DNA of 64,000 nt, from positions 8,345,482 through 8,409,481 of the forward strand of contig NC_060028.1 of assembly GCF_021134715.1 (NCBI RefSeq), written 5' to 3'. The position numbers were made by a program, and so were the translations under genes. The notes under the pieces are model-generated. The model was given only the letters and a program-made list of their open reading frames with translations, was not told the DNA's origin and did no database searches. This document shows, piece by piece, positions 39,307 to 50,175 of the stretch (position 1 is the stretch's first letter; every line of letters starts with the position of its first letter). The DNA comes from Daphnia pulex. Its lineage: Eukaryota > Arthropoda > Branchiopoda > Diplostraca > Daphniidae.

Positions 39307-41743
39307 ATGGGTGACTGTTCAACAACGAAAATTCGCAAAACTATCCCGCCGTTCAAAAACTGGCCTAAAGTGGCTCCGCAGGTAAAAATAATATTTTCAA
39401 TTACAAAAGAAAAAGTATTTCTTTCATTGTTACATTTTTAAGGTGATTGTGTTGTCAGCAGAAAAATAATGCTTTGTGATTGTTAAATAGTGGGTCTGCG
39501 ATACGGTCTTAATTTAACAGAAAAGCCTACCAATTATTATCCTTTATTAATATAGTGCGGTCGGTTTTGAGCGTACAAACCGATCTGATAGGTAATCAAA
39601 TTTCTCAGTGGGAAAACCGGGAAACAAAGAAAAAGAGAAACGTGGGTCAAAGAAAGTAAAGGAATTCCTTCTTGAAATAAAAGTGGTCCATTGAAAGGAA
39701 AGAAAGTAGAGAGTTGTTAACCTTATGTCCATGTTAATAAAATGACAGTTTTCTCTTTCTTTGTCTTTTGTCATTTAGATTATTTGCGCGGCTTCAGCAT
39801 CATGGGCCATGCTCTGCACAGGTCTCGTTCGTGGATGGTAATAATAGAATTCATTTTTATATGTCTGTCTTGTATTTTTATTTAAACACTTGTGTTTTAT
39901 GCGAAAATTACAGGAGTTCGTCTGCCGTTCCGCAGTTGACTTCTGCGAACAACGAAACCTTGCATCTCGAACGAGAGGAAGCCGCATGGATAAGTATGAC
40001 TTAATAAATATCCAAATACATGATAAGGATTTACTTTCTAATTTTAAAAATAATTCTATTTTTTTTCAGCGTCTTTGCCTCCCCTTTGTGCCATTTTTGG
40101 CAGTTTGCTGATCGCCTATCCAATGGAAATGTACGGCCGCCGCATGACATTGGCAACCATTTCAATACCCTACGTTCTAGGATTTTATCTGATGGGATTG
40201 TCGTATTACGTGGATTGGGCGCCCCTTCTTTTTATTGGTCGCACCATCACTGGCTTGATTACGGGTGCATCGGCACCCACTTCACAGATTTATGTAACCA
40301 CATTCTCACTACATAAATGTGATCTAATCACCCATTATTAATGGTTAATTTCTTCATTACAGGTGAGTGAATGCGCTTCCCCAAGGGTGCGAGGAGCTCT
40401 AGGATCATTTACATCCACCTTCATGTCGTTTGGTATCTTGATTGCTTACATTATTGGAGCCGTCGTCGAGTGGCAAGTAATGTGCTTCGTCATTGGATCC
40501 CTGCCTATCGTCTTGGGTTTAGCAATGGTAAACAAAAGATACATTCTAGAGACTGTTATTGAAGAGAAATTACAGGTAGTTATATGTTGTGACCCTCGGT
40601 GTAACCTTGTGAATATGTTTTTGCTTCGGCTATCTTTATGGCATAGCTTTTGATGCCGGAGACTCCTTCTTGGCTCGTTTCTCACGATCAGGAATCACAG
40701 GCCAAGGTTGCACTTCAGCAACTTCGCGGCAAGTGAGTATACGATTACAGCAACTTGACGTTGACTTGATATTCCATTTCCAGTTCCATTTTCCCTTGGA
40801 TTCATGGCCATGTTTACTCTTCCTTATATTTTCAGATACACGGACGTTGAAACGGAATTTGAGCGCATCAGAACAAATGCCAACGCGCAACTACCAAATT
40901 CAAGCTATGCCAAAATACTAACCAACAGCTATTTAATGAAACCCTTGCTCATCTCCATGACATTGATGTTCTTCCAGCAGTTTAGCGGCATCAATGCTAT
41001 CGTCTTTTATTCCGCCAGCGTGTTCGAAGACGCCGGTAGTAGCTTAGATCGTTTTGTATCCAGCATCATTATTGGTCTTGTGCAAATGGTGTTCACTATG
41101 GTTTCGGTTCTCTTGGTAAGCATATTTCTTTGGCTTTGATTAAGGACAATAACTGTCATGTTTCCGTCTTATTTAGGTTGATCGATTTGGACGTCGAGTA
41201 CTACTAATGATTTCCGGAACTTTTATGGCGATATCGCTCTCCGGATTAGGTGCCTTTGTTTATGTGAAAAATTCTTGGAAAGAGTTGTCTGTTGTTGTGG
41301 ATGACGGTACAGTGGCAGAGCCGACTGTAATTGCTGAACTGGGCTGGCTTCCCTTACTCTGTCTCATGACTTTCATCATCTCTTATTCCATCGGTTTCGG
41401 CGCTGTACCTCAATTAGTGATGGGCGAGCTTTTCCCTTTGGAGTATCGTCATCGACTTGGTACCATTTCCGCCTCATTCAGCCTAGGCTGTACATTTTTG
41501 GTGGTACGAACTTTTCCTCTGATGACCAGCACTATGGGACTTGCAAGTGTTTATGGCCTTTATGCAGCCTGCTGCTTGACGGCCGTCGTTTTTGTCGGAC
41601 TTTTTCTCCCTGAAACTAAAGGGAAAACTTTGGAAGAGATCAGTAAATTCTTCGGTCAGCCAGTACCAAAAAATGTTGCAACTTGCATTCAACCTGAAAA
41701 TGAACCTCTAGCCCTTGCAAATGCGACAGTAGAAGGAATTTGA
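39307..41743 (+). CDS. Tret1-like facilitated sugar transporter, copy A
   Basis: This is a major facilitator superfamily sugar porter of 511 aa, closest in style to arthropod facilitated trehalose transporters (Tret1). It should have 12 membrane spans and move trehalose or another sugar across the plasma membrane. Eight exons: 39307-39381, 39779-39837, 39914-39993, 40070-40293, 40363-40527, 40647-40732, 40836-41115 and 41177-41743. Family motifs include MYGRRMT after TM2, SECASPRVRGALGS after TM4, PETPSWL after TM6, FFQQFSGINAIVFYSASVF in TM7, VDRFGRR after TM8 and PETKGKTLEEI after TM12. The N-terminal KTIPPFKNW and the exon structure are shared with copy B, so the pair arose by tandem duplication. 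Substrate specificity cannot be read from the sequence. Confidence 0.93.
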
Positions 41744-43470
41744 TAGAATTTTCTTTCTTTTATTTTTTTAGAGCTAAATTTGTTTTGATAAATTCTGAGC
41801 TGTTCTGTGATCATTATAACTTTATCGATGTCAATGCTGAAACATAAGTGTCAATATTTACCAGATACGTTAAATAGCCTTACCTGCGGATATTATTGGA
41901 GCGACCGAAAAGTAAAAAAAATGTTTTGTAAATAAAGGAAGGGCTCGCTTTGTTATTTTTAGTTTCCTTTCACATAGATTTCTTGTTGTATTTTTAATGA
42001 AAAGGAACATAAATCCAGTATCGACACAATTAAGTCAACACAATTAAGTAATAACAAAATAAAATAAGTAAGTAAACTTTTGGAAAAGTTCAGAAATTTC
42101 GCTAACACGGAAGTCCCTCGATATTTGCCACACATGGTTTTTCATGTTATAGGTGCATTTCACTTCACTTCGTAATTACATTTTGCCGGAATTGATTAAA
42201 CATGTAATAAATAACTGCGCGGATTATGCGGAATACTTTGTCTCGAGTATCGACTGCAACAGCAGTTCACAGTTTGTAAATTTGAACACGTGTTTAAACC
42301 TCACTTTCTCATTTTGTTTCTGAATTTTTACTCTCAATTTATTACGAGTATTAAAGTGGAACCACTGACTGTGAAGCAAGGTGAAACTAATTACTGTGTC
42401 TATTACAATCCTGTTGAATAGCATCACAGACTAGGCTAAAAGTTATAAGATAATTAAAAGGTGTTCCAGACTAGTAATTAACGTGCTACTTTTGACTCAT
42501 GTAGACTCTAGACTGCATATTATTGTTGCCTATTAATGTTTATTTCCTCCTTTCTGTGAAATCTAAATTTGTTTGCCTGCCTATATTATTTGTGAGCTTC
42601 TTGCATCGTTTTTGGCCAATGGCTGCCTTGCTGTTGGAATCCACGAGCCATGCCATATAGGTATTTAACTTGATACACAATAATGGAGAAGTACTTTTCA
42701 TTCTGTATCATCTGTATCATGAGACATTTACAGTTAAATGGATTGTCTTTGCGAACATCAAGTTAAATACCTCTTTGCAAATAACCTTTCAAAACAATTG
42801 TTTAACATCTATCTTGCAATTAAAATTTTCATTTGCTGATTGTGTGTGCAGTGAAAGTTTAAATAATTAAAATGTTATGATGTTAACTGATCCATGAAAA
42901 AATTTTTTTTTGCTTAATAGGATGGAAAACAAATTGATAAGATTGCAATTGGGCATCAGAAACAGAAGCTGTTACACTTTTCCTTGTCTGCCAATTGAAA
43001 TGGCAAGACTAAGGTTTTTTAAATCAGATTAAAAGTTGTTTTTTCTTCAGCGTATTCATCCACTCAATTTGTTATCATGTAAGGGTATCAAACTGATGAA
43101 TGTTCGAAATGTGAGATAGATGATTCGCTGATTCCACAAGGAGAATGTTGTCATCTGGCAAGTATTGCACATTCCCCAAGCAACCATCATGGTCCGGATG
43201 CTACTCACGCTTGTTCTGTTATGTAAAAGCGGTAAAAGTATCCCCTTTCAACCTTGAGGGCTTTTTCTTTTACATCTCTACCGATTTGTCCAGCATGATG
43301 CGCTCTACCGAGACTATTGGTCATTGCGTAAGTACTAATCGATAATCGCTAATATATGATAATGATTTTCACTTTCGTACTTTTCAAGGATGCATATGGA
43401 GTGATGCAAAGACAAGAACTTGAAAGACCAACAATCCGGAAAAGCAAGTAAAAAGTAAAGTAACTTATGG
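41744..43470. other. Intergenic between the two sugar transporters
   Basis: About 1.7 kb of AT-rich DNA has no convincing coding frame. AATAAA at 41931-41936 is the likely poly(A) signal of copy A. Nothing else specific is seen until the promoter of copy B. Confidence 0.55.
41931..41936 (+). terminator. Sugar transporter copy A poly(A) signal
   Basis: AATAAA lies 188 nt after the stop codon, on the coding strand. Confidence 0.6.
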
Positions 43471-43478
43471 GGGAGAGT

Positions 43479-43556
43479 CATTAGGGTCATGTTACCTATG
43501 CAAGAGTCGTTGGAGGCGATAAAAGTGACCAGTCTCTGACGTTCAAAAAATCATTC
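43479..43556 (+). promoter_or_regulatory. Core promoter of sugar transporter copy B
   Basis: The 13-mer TCATTAGGGTCAT (43479-43491) is identical to that before copy A. GGAGGCGATAAAAGTG (43513-43528) aligns with GGAGGCGATATAAGTA of copy A, giving a weaker TATA variant. ATCATTCAC places an initiator A at 43554, 33 nt downstream. The 5' UTR to the ATG at 43647 would be about 93 nt. Confidence 0.58.
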
Positions 43557-43646
43557 ACTCTTGGGACTTGGAGAAGAGCGGTGAAACTTGTGCGCGCCTT
43601 ATTCCCTATCAACTACCGCCAGCAAAGTAGTTGGATTTAGACAATT

Positions 43647-46159
43647 ATGAAGACTCGCAAGACTCTTCCTCCCTTCAAAAATTGGCAGAAAGTAGCTCCG
43701 CAAGTAAGTTATTTAAAATTCTGCTCTAAACATATTTCTCGTTAAATTTTTGTTTGATTCCTCCATGGTGATTGTTCGGACTCTCATTTAAAGTTGTCTA
43801 GGATTTCCTATTGTCGATGGGGTTCCTAAGACAGCCTTAGGCTAAATTGCTCTTAAATATCATTTTGATGAGGGGAGAATAAAGATAGGCCGAAGGCGAT
43901 ATTCTATTGAATTATAACCTCTAATATTGCGGGTAGTCGAAAGGTGAGAGACGCAAGAGAGTGGAAATGGATTTTTCGGTTTGAACTCCACAAGACAAAG
44001 AAAAGAGAAACATGGAACAACATAAAAGAGGGGGCGATAGTCACAGAAAAGAAAGTTGTGGGGGTTTGTCAACCCCGTTCTATACAAAATTGATTTGTTT
44101 TATTCTTTCTTTTGTTATTATCGTTTATAATTTAGATTGTTTGCGCAACTTCAGCCTCATGGGCCATGCTCTGTACCGGTCTCGTTCGTGGATGGTAATA
44201 TCCCCCTTCTCGCTTTCGATTTCTAATTGTCTACTTAAATTATCTTATCTTACTTTTATTTTACAACCTAATGTTTGTTATTTATTTAACGCGATAATAT
44301 AGGAGTTCGTCTGCCATCCCGCAGTTAACGGCGGAGACAAATGATACGCTGCATCTGGAACAAGAAGAAGCTGCTTGGATAAGTATTGAAATCTTTGGCT
44401 TACAAACGTTACCGTCTATTTGCCTTGTGTTACCCCATTTGGAAGTCTTACTCATAACTGTTGCTGTTGACTTTTCTCAGCATCTCTGCCACCACTTTGT
44501 GGCATTTTTGGCAGTTTGATGATCGCATTCCCGATGGAATTTTTTGGTAGACGCATGACTCTTGCCACCATATCAATACCCTACGTTTTGGGTTTTTATC
44601 TGATGGGATTGTCATATTACGTGAATTGGACGCCGCTTCTCTTCATCGGACGTGTTATCACCGGATTACTAACTGGAGCTTCTGCACCTACTTCCCAGAT
44701 TTATGTAATACCTATTTTTTTACCTCTCTTTCTTTCAAATTGAATTATTTGCGTTAAACCTTATTTAATTGATTCAATGTCATAGGTGAGCGAATGCGCT
44801 TCTCCAAGGATACGTGGAGCTTTGGGTTCTTTCACAGCCACATTTCTTTCATTGGGGATCCTAATTGCCTACATTATCGGGGCTGTTGTCGAATGGCAAA
44901 TTCTGTGTTTCATAATCGGATCCATGCCAATTGTGTTAGGCTTGGCAATGGTAAATAGGAGACGTACTTTAATTTACCGATTTCTTTTTTCCCGTATAAT
45001 ATAACCCTATTCACCTATTGTGTTTTATTGGTTTGTACTGATCTGTTTTAGATGTTTATGCCAGAGACACCTTCTTGGCTCATTTCTCACCATCAGGAAT
45101 CACAGGCTAAGGTTGCACTTCAACAACTTCGCGGAAAGTAAGTTAGATGTTAACTTTTTTAGCGGTTGGGGATTAAACAATGTTGTTTAAACGTAACATT
45201 TCCTTTACTTTCAGGTACACCGACATTGAGCCGGAGTTTGAGCGCATTAAATTCAATGACAACTCGCATGGGTCTAATAACATCCGCTATATCAAAATAT
45301 TGACAAGCTGTCATTTAATGAAACCCTTGATCATCTCTATGGCACTAATGTTCTTTCAGCAATTTAGTGGCATCAACGCTATCGTATTTTACTCGGCCAG
45401 TATTTTCCAGGAAGCTGGGAGCACTATAGATCGATTTGTATCCAGCATTATGATCGGAGTTGTGCAATTGATTTTCACAGTGATATCGGCTCTATTGGTA
45501 TGACTGCAATCATTTGATAATAACTTTTGACATTCACAATTAAAGTAGGTTATTTTTACCTATAGGTTGATCGATTTGGACGTCGTGTACTACTGATGAC
45601 TTCGGGGACTTTTATGGCGGTATCGCTCTCCGGATTGGGTGCCTTTGTTTATGTGAAAAAGGCATGGGAGGAATTTTCTGTTGCGGATGAAAGTACCGTG
45701 GAGGAGCAGAATTTACTCGCCGAACTGGGCTGGCTTCCTTTACTCTGCCTCATGTCTTTTATCATCTCTTATTCCTTCGGTTTTGGTGCTGTACCCCAGT
45801 TGGTGATGGGCGAGCTCTTCCCGTCGGAATATCGCCATCGAATGGGTACCATTTCTGTCTCGTTCAGCGTCTTGTGTACATTTGTGGTGGTGCGAACCTT
45901 TCCTCTGATGGCCACGACAATGGGACTTGCTAGTGTTTATGGCCTTTATGCAACATGCTGCCTGACGGCCGTCGTTTTTGTCGGACTTTTTCTCCCTGAA
46001 ACTAAAGGGAAAACGTTAGAAGAGATCAGTTCATTTTTCGGTCAGCCACAACCTAATGATGTGGCAGCAGAAGATCCTTGCATTCCATTAGAACATAAAA
46101 CGGAGCTTCAAGATTCCTCGTTGGCTGATGGTTTCCCCATGAAGCCTGGAATGAAGTGA
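43647..46159 (+). CDS. Tret1-like facilitated sugar transporter, copy B
   Basis: This is a tandem paralogue of copy A, 515 aa, with eight exons of matching phase: 43647-43703, 44136-44194, 44303-44382, 44481-44704, 44786-44950, 45052-45137, 45215-45497 and 45566-46159. Exons 2-6 have the same lengths as in copy A. Motifs are intact: FFGRRMT, SECASPRIRGALGS, PETPSWL, FFQQFSGINAIVFYSAS, VDRFGRR, GFGAVPQLVMGELFP and PETKGKTLEEI. The N-terminus (KTLPPFKNWQKVAPQ) and the C-terminal tail after the last span are the most divergent parts. Both copies look functional. Different tails and TATA strengths suggest divergence in regulation or sorting, which is an inference. Confidence 0.93.
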
Positions 46160-46635
46160 TTTCATATCGACCAACTTTAATGTAGTCGTTATGTATTTTG
46201 ATAACATTTTATTATCAACCCAAGAGCTTTTTGCCTTTTCCTGTTATTATTTCACATCGTCGATAGGATAACAATTGATGTCAATACACGTATTCGTGTT
46301 TGAGCTTTTTTTGTTAGTTTTATCCCTGTAAACATTTATCGGCAGTTGTTGTGCGGTAAACATTTGGTGATTACTTACGATAACTATTCCACCAACAAAG
46401 CTCAACTTGTTAAATTTTCGAAGATTACTTTTTTTATCTACTTTTTTACCTTTCTAAATTCGTTAATAAGTTTTAAATATTCGTGTAGCACCGCAATATT
46501 ATTGGACTGCTTGGTCTTTGCATGGATAACGAATCGAGTGATGGTGACGCATCGATTAGAGTCTCGCTCGTCTTTGAATTCGCCAACGGAGGGACTCTTT
46601 TCTTTTCGCTGTTCTTTTCTTCGGTGGCCAAGCAA

Positions 46636-46910
46636 AAAACAGCAAATTCAAATTAGTCGTGAATCAAAAGATGCTAATCGCTCTCCATCTACTCAGCAGC
46701 ATTCCACTCAGCAGGAGCCGGGCGGTTCAGTTATGGTCCACCATGACGTGAAATCCACCAATGTTTTACTGCAACGGGATGACGAAGGAAAAGTCGTACG
46801 AGCTGTTTTGGCCGATTTTGGTTTGGCACGTTTTCATTCGGATCTCAACGAAAGTGGCTCCGGTTCTGGCCTAGCAGCCAGTTCCATGACAGCCGTGGTA
46901 AGTACTAAGT
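46636..46910 (+). pseudogene. Protein kinase domain fragment
   Basis: The frame encodes part of a eukaryotic protein kinase C-lobe: MVHHDVKSTNVLLQRDDE (catalytic loop with HHD in place of HRD and the catalytic-loop Asn) followed by VRAVLADFGLARFHSD (DFG motif). The style is that of TKL or receptor-like kinases. The N-lobe with its glycine loop and the region from the APE motif onward are missing nearby. A GTAAGT follows SSMTAV at about 46899 and could be a donor, but I found no following kinase exon. It is probably a gene remnant; a real exon of a badly degraded gene is the alternative. Confidence 0.6.
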
Positions 46911-47037
46911 ACCCACGGCTATGGCGATCCTTTGTATGCGGAGGTACTGTATATTTTCAACATGTTCCAACTGATGCAGTGTTTATTAATTATTTTTCAA
47001 TTACCATTGTAGAGTTCAACCTGCAGACGGGCCGGCC

Positions 47038-47169
47038 AGTTTGCATGTCCTTCACGCTTGAAGGTCACGGTGAAAATTACGTGTAAAACTGTCAATGCGG
47101 TGGTGTAGAGGTTGGGTGAGAAAGGTACGTGTTTCATCATTATCAAACAGATAAAATACCCGCAAGGCT
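47038..47169 (+). repeat. Direct repeat, unit 1
   Basis: This segment runs from AGTTTGCATGTCCTTC through GAGGTTGGGTGAGAAAGG to ACCCGCAAGGCT. It is largely repeated about 205-211 nt downstream. It lies upstream of the YT-repeat gene promoter. Confidence 0.8.
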
Positions 47170-47248
47170 CAGCTATTTGGTATTCATTTTGATATTTGTT
47201 GTTGTAGACCCATCCCCAGCAACGCCAACCTAAAGAAGGAAAGGCCCT

Positions 47249-47374
47249 AGTTTGCATTTCCTTCGCGCTTGAAGGTCATATCATTACATAAAACGTATCA
47301 TGCGACGGCGGAGAGGTTGGGTGAGAAAGGTACGTGTTTCATCATTATCAAATAGCTACAATACCCGCAAGGCT
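47249..47374 (+). repeat. Direct repeat, unit 2
   Basis: This is the second copy of the 47038-47169 segment, sharing GAGGTTGGGTGAGAAAGG, TACGTGTTTCATCATTATCA and ACCCGCAAGGCT. It ends about 28 nt before the TATA box at 47402, so it may be duplicated promoter DNA. Confidence 0.8.
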
Positions 47375-47401
47375 TAAGAGGTGAGGGTGATCAAAAAATC
47401 G

Positions 47402-47437
47402 TATAAAAAGGAGAGAGAAAAGGCCAGAGACATCAGT
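47402..47437 (+). promoter_or_regulatory. TATA-box promoter of YT-repeat copy 1
   Basis: TATAAAAAGG at 47402-47411 is followed by the initiator TCAGT at 47433-47437, whose A lies 33 nt after the TATA start. This is a textbook arthropod core promoter and implies that the decayed downstream copy was once transcribed, and may still be. Confidence 0.65.
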
Positions 47438-47532
47438 CGAGTGAGCATCTCCGACACGGCAACAACTGCTGAGGCCTATCTGTCACCATCTGCCACCATC
47501 TGCCTTCTTCACCGTATTGCCAGTTCGCATCC

Positions 47533-48490
47533 ATGGGTAAATATTCTCTTTTTTACATTGAGATTGGTGTCAATCCTACTTTTTTTCTTTATGTATGCCT
47601 GTCATTATTTAATATTTACGTTTGAATGTGTTTTAATGTCTAGTTAATAAGGCGTCATATGCTGTTGGGTGTTGTATCGTTGATGGCTGGGTCGACCACT
47701 GGTGTACCGATGTCTCCTGGGTATGGCGGAAACCAAACCGCAACGCCGCCGCCTTACTACCCAAAAGCAACTTACGCAACGACCAGTTACTGCACCGAGG
47801 TCTACAAGTACTACTAAGGCACCGGAGTTTTATACCACAACTTACGCTGCCCCGACCCACTACAATGACGCCCTGAAGTATTACTCTGCCCCGAGTTACT
47901 ACACCACGAAGGCGACGGAGTGCTACATGACTACGCATGCTGCCCCATCCTACTACACGAGGCTCCCAAGTACTACTCTGTTCTAAGATACTTATTGCAC
48001 CGATTTTCCTAAATACTGTTCTGTTCCCAGCTGCTACACCGAGGCTCCCGCTGATTACTCCACCAAAACGGTCGAGTACTTCACCGAAGCGGCAAAGTAC
48101 TTCTCTGCCCCGATCTACGCAATCACAACTGAGGCGGCCAAGTATTACGCAGTCCCCACTTAGTATACAGAAGCTGCTCTTTCGTGCTACGTTGAACAGA
48201 AATACTACGCTGATGCTCCAGTTCACTACACCACGACCTACGCTACACCACAGCCCCCAAGTACTACACAGGAGAAACCGCCTATTACACAACAACGTAT
48301 GCTGCCTAGTTTACTACACCGAGGCTCCCAAGTACTACATCACTAAGGCACCGGATTTCTACACTTGATGTATGCTGCCCCTGCCTACTACACCGAGGCC
48401 CCGCATTACTACAACACTGAAGTGCTCAAGTACTACACCACAACCTACGCTGCCCCGAGCTACTACACCTACGTCCCGAAGTATTACTGT
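47533..48490 (+). pseudogene. Tyr/Thr-rich repeat protein gene, copy 1 (decayed)
   Basis: The layout matches copy 2: a short 5' exon ending ATGG (47533-47536), a 107 nt GT-AG intron and a second exon at 47644. A one-base deletion relative to copy 2 breaks the signal-peptide frame. Restarting at the ATG at 47659 gives only 52 codons (MLLGVVSLMAG onward) before TAA at 47815. Downstream, repeats such as APEFYTTTYAA and YYTTKATECYMTTHAAPSYYT are still readable, but in shifting frames. There is a lost base near 47960, a TAG within the CAGTCCCCACTTAG stretch near 48160, and a frameshift plus TGA near 48365. The family looks like low-complexity secreted proteins; its function is unknown to me. Confidence 0.75.
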
Positions 48491-48589
48491 GCGTAAAAGG
48501 TGTCGTTAAGAAAAAAAGAAGTCGTGCCCGAACTGCAGTGCCCTATCTGTCAGCAACTGCATTCCTCATCGTGTAACCGATTTGCAATT

Positions 48590-49336
48590 ATGGGTAAATA
48601 TTCTTATTTTTACATTGAGTTTTGTACCAATTCTATTTTTTTTTTCTATTTGTTAATATGCCTGTTAATGTTTGATATTAATGTTTAAATGTATTTACTG
48701 TTTAGGCAACTATGGTGTCGTGCTCCTGTTGGGTGTTGTATCGTTGTTGGCTGGATCGAATGCTGTTGCAGCGATGTCTCCTTGGTATGGCGGAAACCAA
48801 ACTGCTACGCCGTCGCTTTCCTACACAACTAACGCAACAACCAGTTCCTGCACCGATGTCTTCCAGTACTACACCACCAAAGCACCGGAGTTTTATACCA
48901 CAACTTACGCTGCCCCGAGCCACTACACTGACGTCCTGAAGTATTACTCTGCCCCGAGTTACTACACCACGAAGGCGACGGAGTGCTACATGACTACGCA
49001 TGCTGCCCTATCCTACTACACCGAGGCTCCCAAGTATTACTCTGTTCTCAGCTACTTGTTGCAACGATTTTCCTAAATGCTCCTCTCTTTTCCAGCTGCT
49101 ACACCGAGGCTCCCGATGATTTCTCCACCAAGACGGTCGAGTACTACACCGAACCTTCAAAGTACTTCTCTGCCCCGATCTACAGAACCACAACTGAGGC
49201 GGCCAAGTATTACGCAGTCCCGACTTCCTACACAAAAATTGCTCTTTCGTGCTACGTTGAACAGCAATACTACACTGATGTTTCAATCTACTACACCACG
49301 ACCTACGCTACACCACAGCCCTTAAGTACTACATAG
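48590..49336 (+). CDS. Tyr/Thr-rich repeat secreted protein, copy 2
   Basis: Exons 48590-48593, 48706-49033 and 49096-49336 give a continuous 190 aa frame if the 62 nt segment 49034-49095 is removed as an intron (donor GTATTAC, acceptor CTCTTTTCCAG). Without that splice the frame stops at 49076 after 125 codons. The N-terminus MGNYGVVLLLGVVSLLAGSN is a clear signal peptide. The rest is imperfect repeats of the type YYTTKAPEFYTTTYAAPSHY, rich in Tyr, Thr, Ala and Pro with scattered Cys. No catalytic domain is present. A structural or cuticle/mucin-like role is only a guess. The 5' UTR abuts the tail of copy 1, and the TATA box of copy 1 is not preserved (GCGTAAAAGG near 48482). Confidence 0.6.
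49034..49095 (+). other. Repeat-derived segment that may be an intron (copy 2)
   Basis: This is a 62 nt GT-AG segment with a strong pyrimidine-rich 3' end (CTCTTTTCCAG) and a CCTAAAT branch-like site. Its own sequence still aligns to the coding repeats (YYSVLSY, then CTDFPKYFSVPS in other copies) but carries a frame shift and TAA. Homologous 61 nt segments lie at 47970-48030 and 49639-49699. Confidence 0.5.
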
Positions 49337-49374
49337 AAGAAACCGCCTATTACACAACAACGTATGCTGCCTAG

Positions 49375-50175
49375 TTTACTACACCGAGGCTCCCAAGTAC
49401 TACATCACCAAGGCGCCGGAATTCTACACGTCTATGCATGTTGCCCTGCCTACTACACCGAGACCCCGCACTACTACAACACTGAAGCGCTCAAGTACTA
49501 CACCACAACTTACGCTGCCCCGAGCCACTACACTGACGCCCTGAAGTATTACTCTGCCCCGAGTTACTACACCACGAAGGCGACGGAGTGCTACATGACT
49601 ACGCATGCTGCCCCATCCTGCTACACCGAGGCTCCCAAGTATTACTCTGTTCTCGGTTACTTATTGCCCCGATTTTCCTAAATACTTCTCTGTTCCCAGA
49701 TGCTACAACGAGGCTCCCGCTGATTACTCCACCAAATCGGTCGAGTACTACACCGAAGCGGCAAAGTACTTCTCTGCCCCGATCTAAGCAATCACAACTG
49801 AGGCGGCCAAGTATTACGCAGTCCCGACTTACTACACAGAAGCTGCTCTTTCGTGCTACGTTGAACAGAAATACTACACTGATGCTCCAGTCTACTACAA
49901 CACAACCTATACTACACCTAGCTACAACACCGCAGCCACCAATTACTACACCGAAGCAGCCGCCTATTACACAACTACGTACGCTGCCTAGTTCACTACA
50001 TGAGGAATTTAAGTATTACCCTGACCCAAACTACTACCAAACTGAGGTTCATATGTATTACATCAGCAATTCTCCCGACTATGTCACCTACTTACGTTAC
50101 TCCGACCTATACACCGAAGTTCTGAAGTATTTCTCTGGATGTGTTGAAAGATTGCTGAAATACAAGATTGATTGA
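49375..50175 (+). pseudogene. Tyr/Thr-rich repeat gene, third unit (decayed)
   Basis: This continues from copy 2 with another full repeat set: YYTEAPKYYITKAPEFYT, ALKYYTTTYAAPSHYTDALK, KATECYMTTHAAPSCYTEAP, and after 49700 EAPADYSTKSVEYYTEAAKY. Lesions include a lost base near 49440-49450, a nonsense change in ATCTAAGCAATC near 49784, and a TAG at about 49987 that is also present at the homologous site in the other two units. The final stretch HEEFKYYPDPNYYQTEVHMY to YKID is open to a TGA at 50175 and may be the original C-terminus. It could be spliced onto copy 2, but I could not build a consistent frame. Confidence 0.65.

Noticed and set aside
47633..48295. 220-codon minus-strand ORF rich in Gly, Arg and Val
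   Set aside because: Antisense of the YT-repeat units; the plus strand has the signal peptide and repeat logic.
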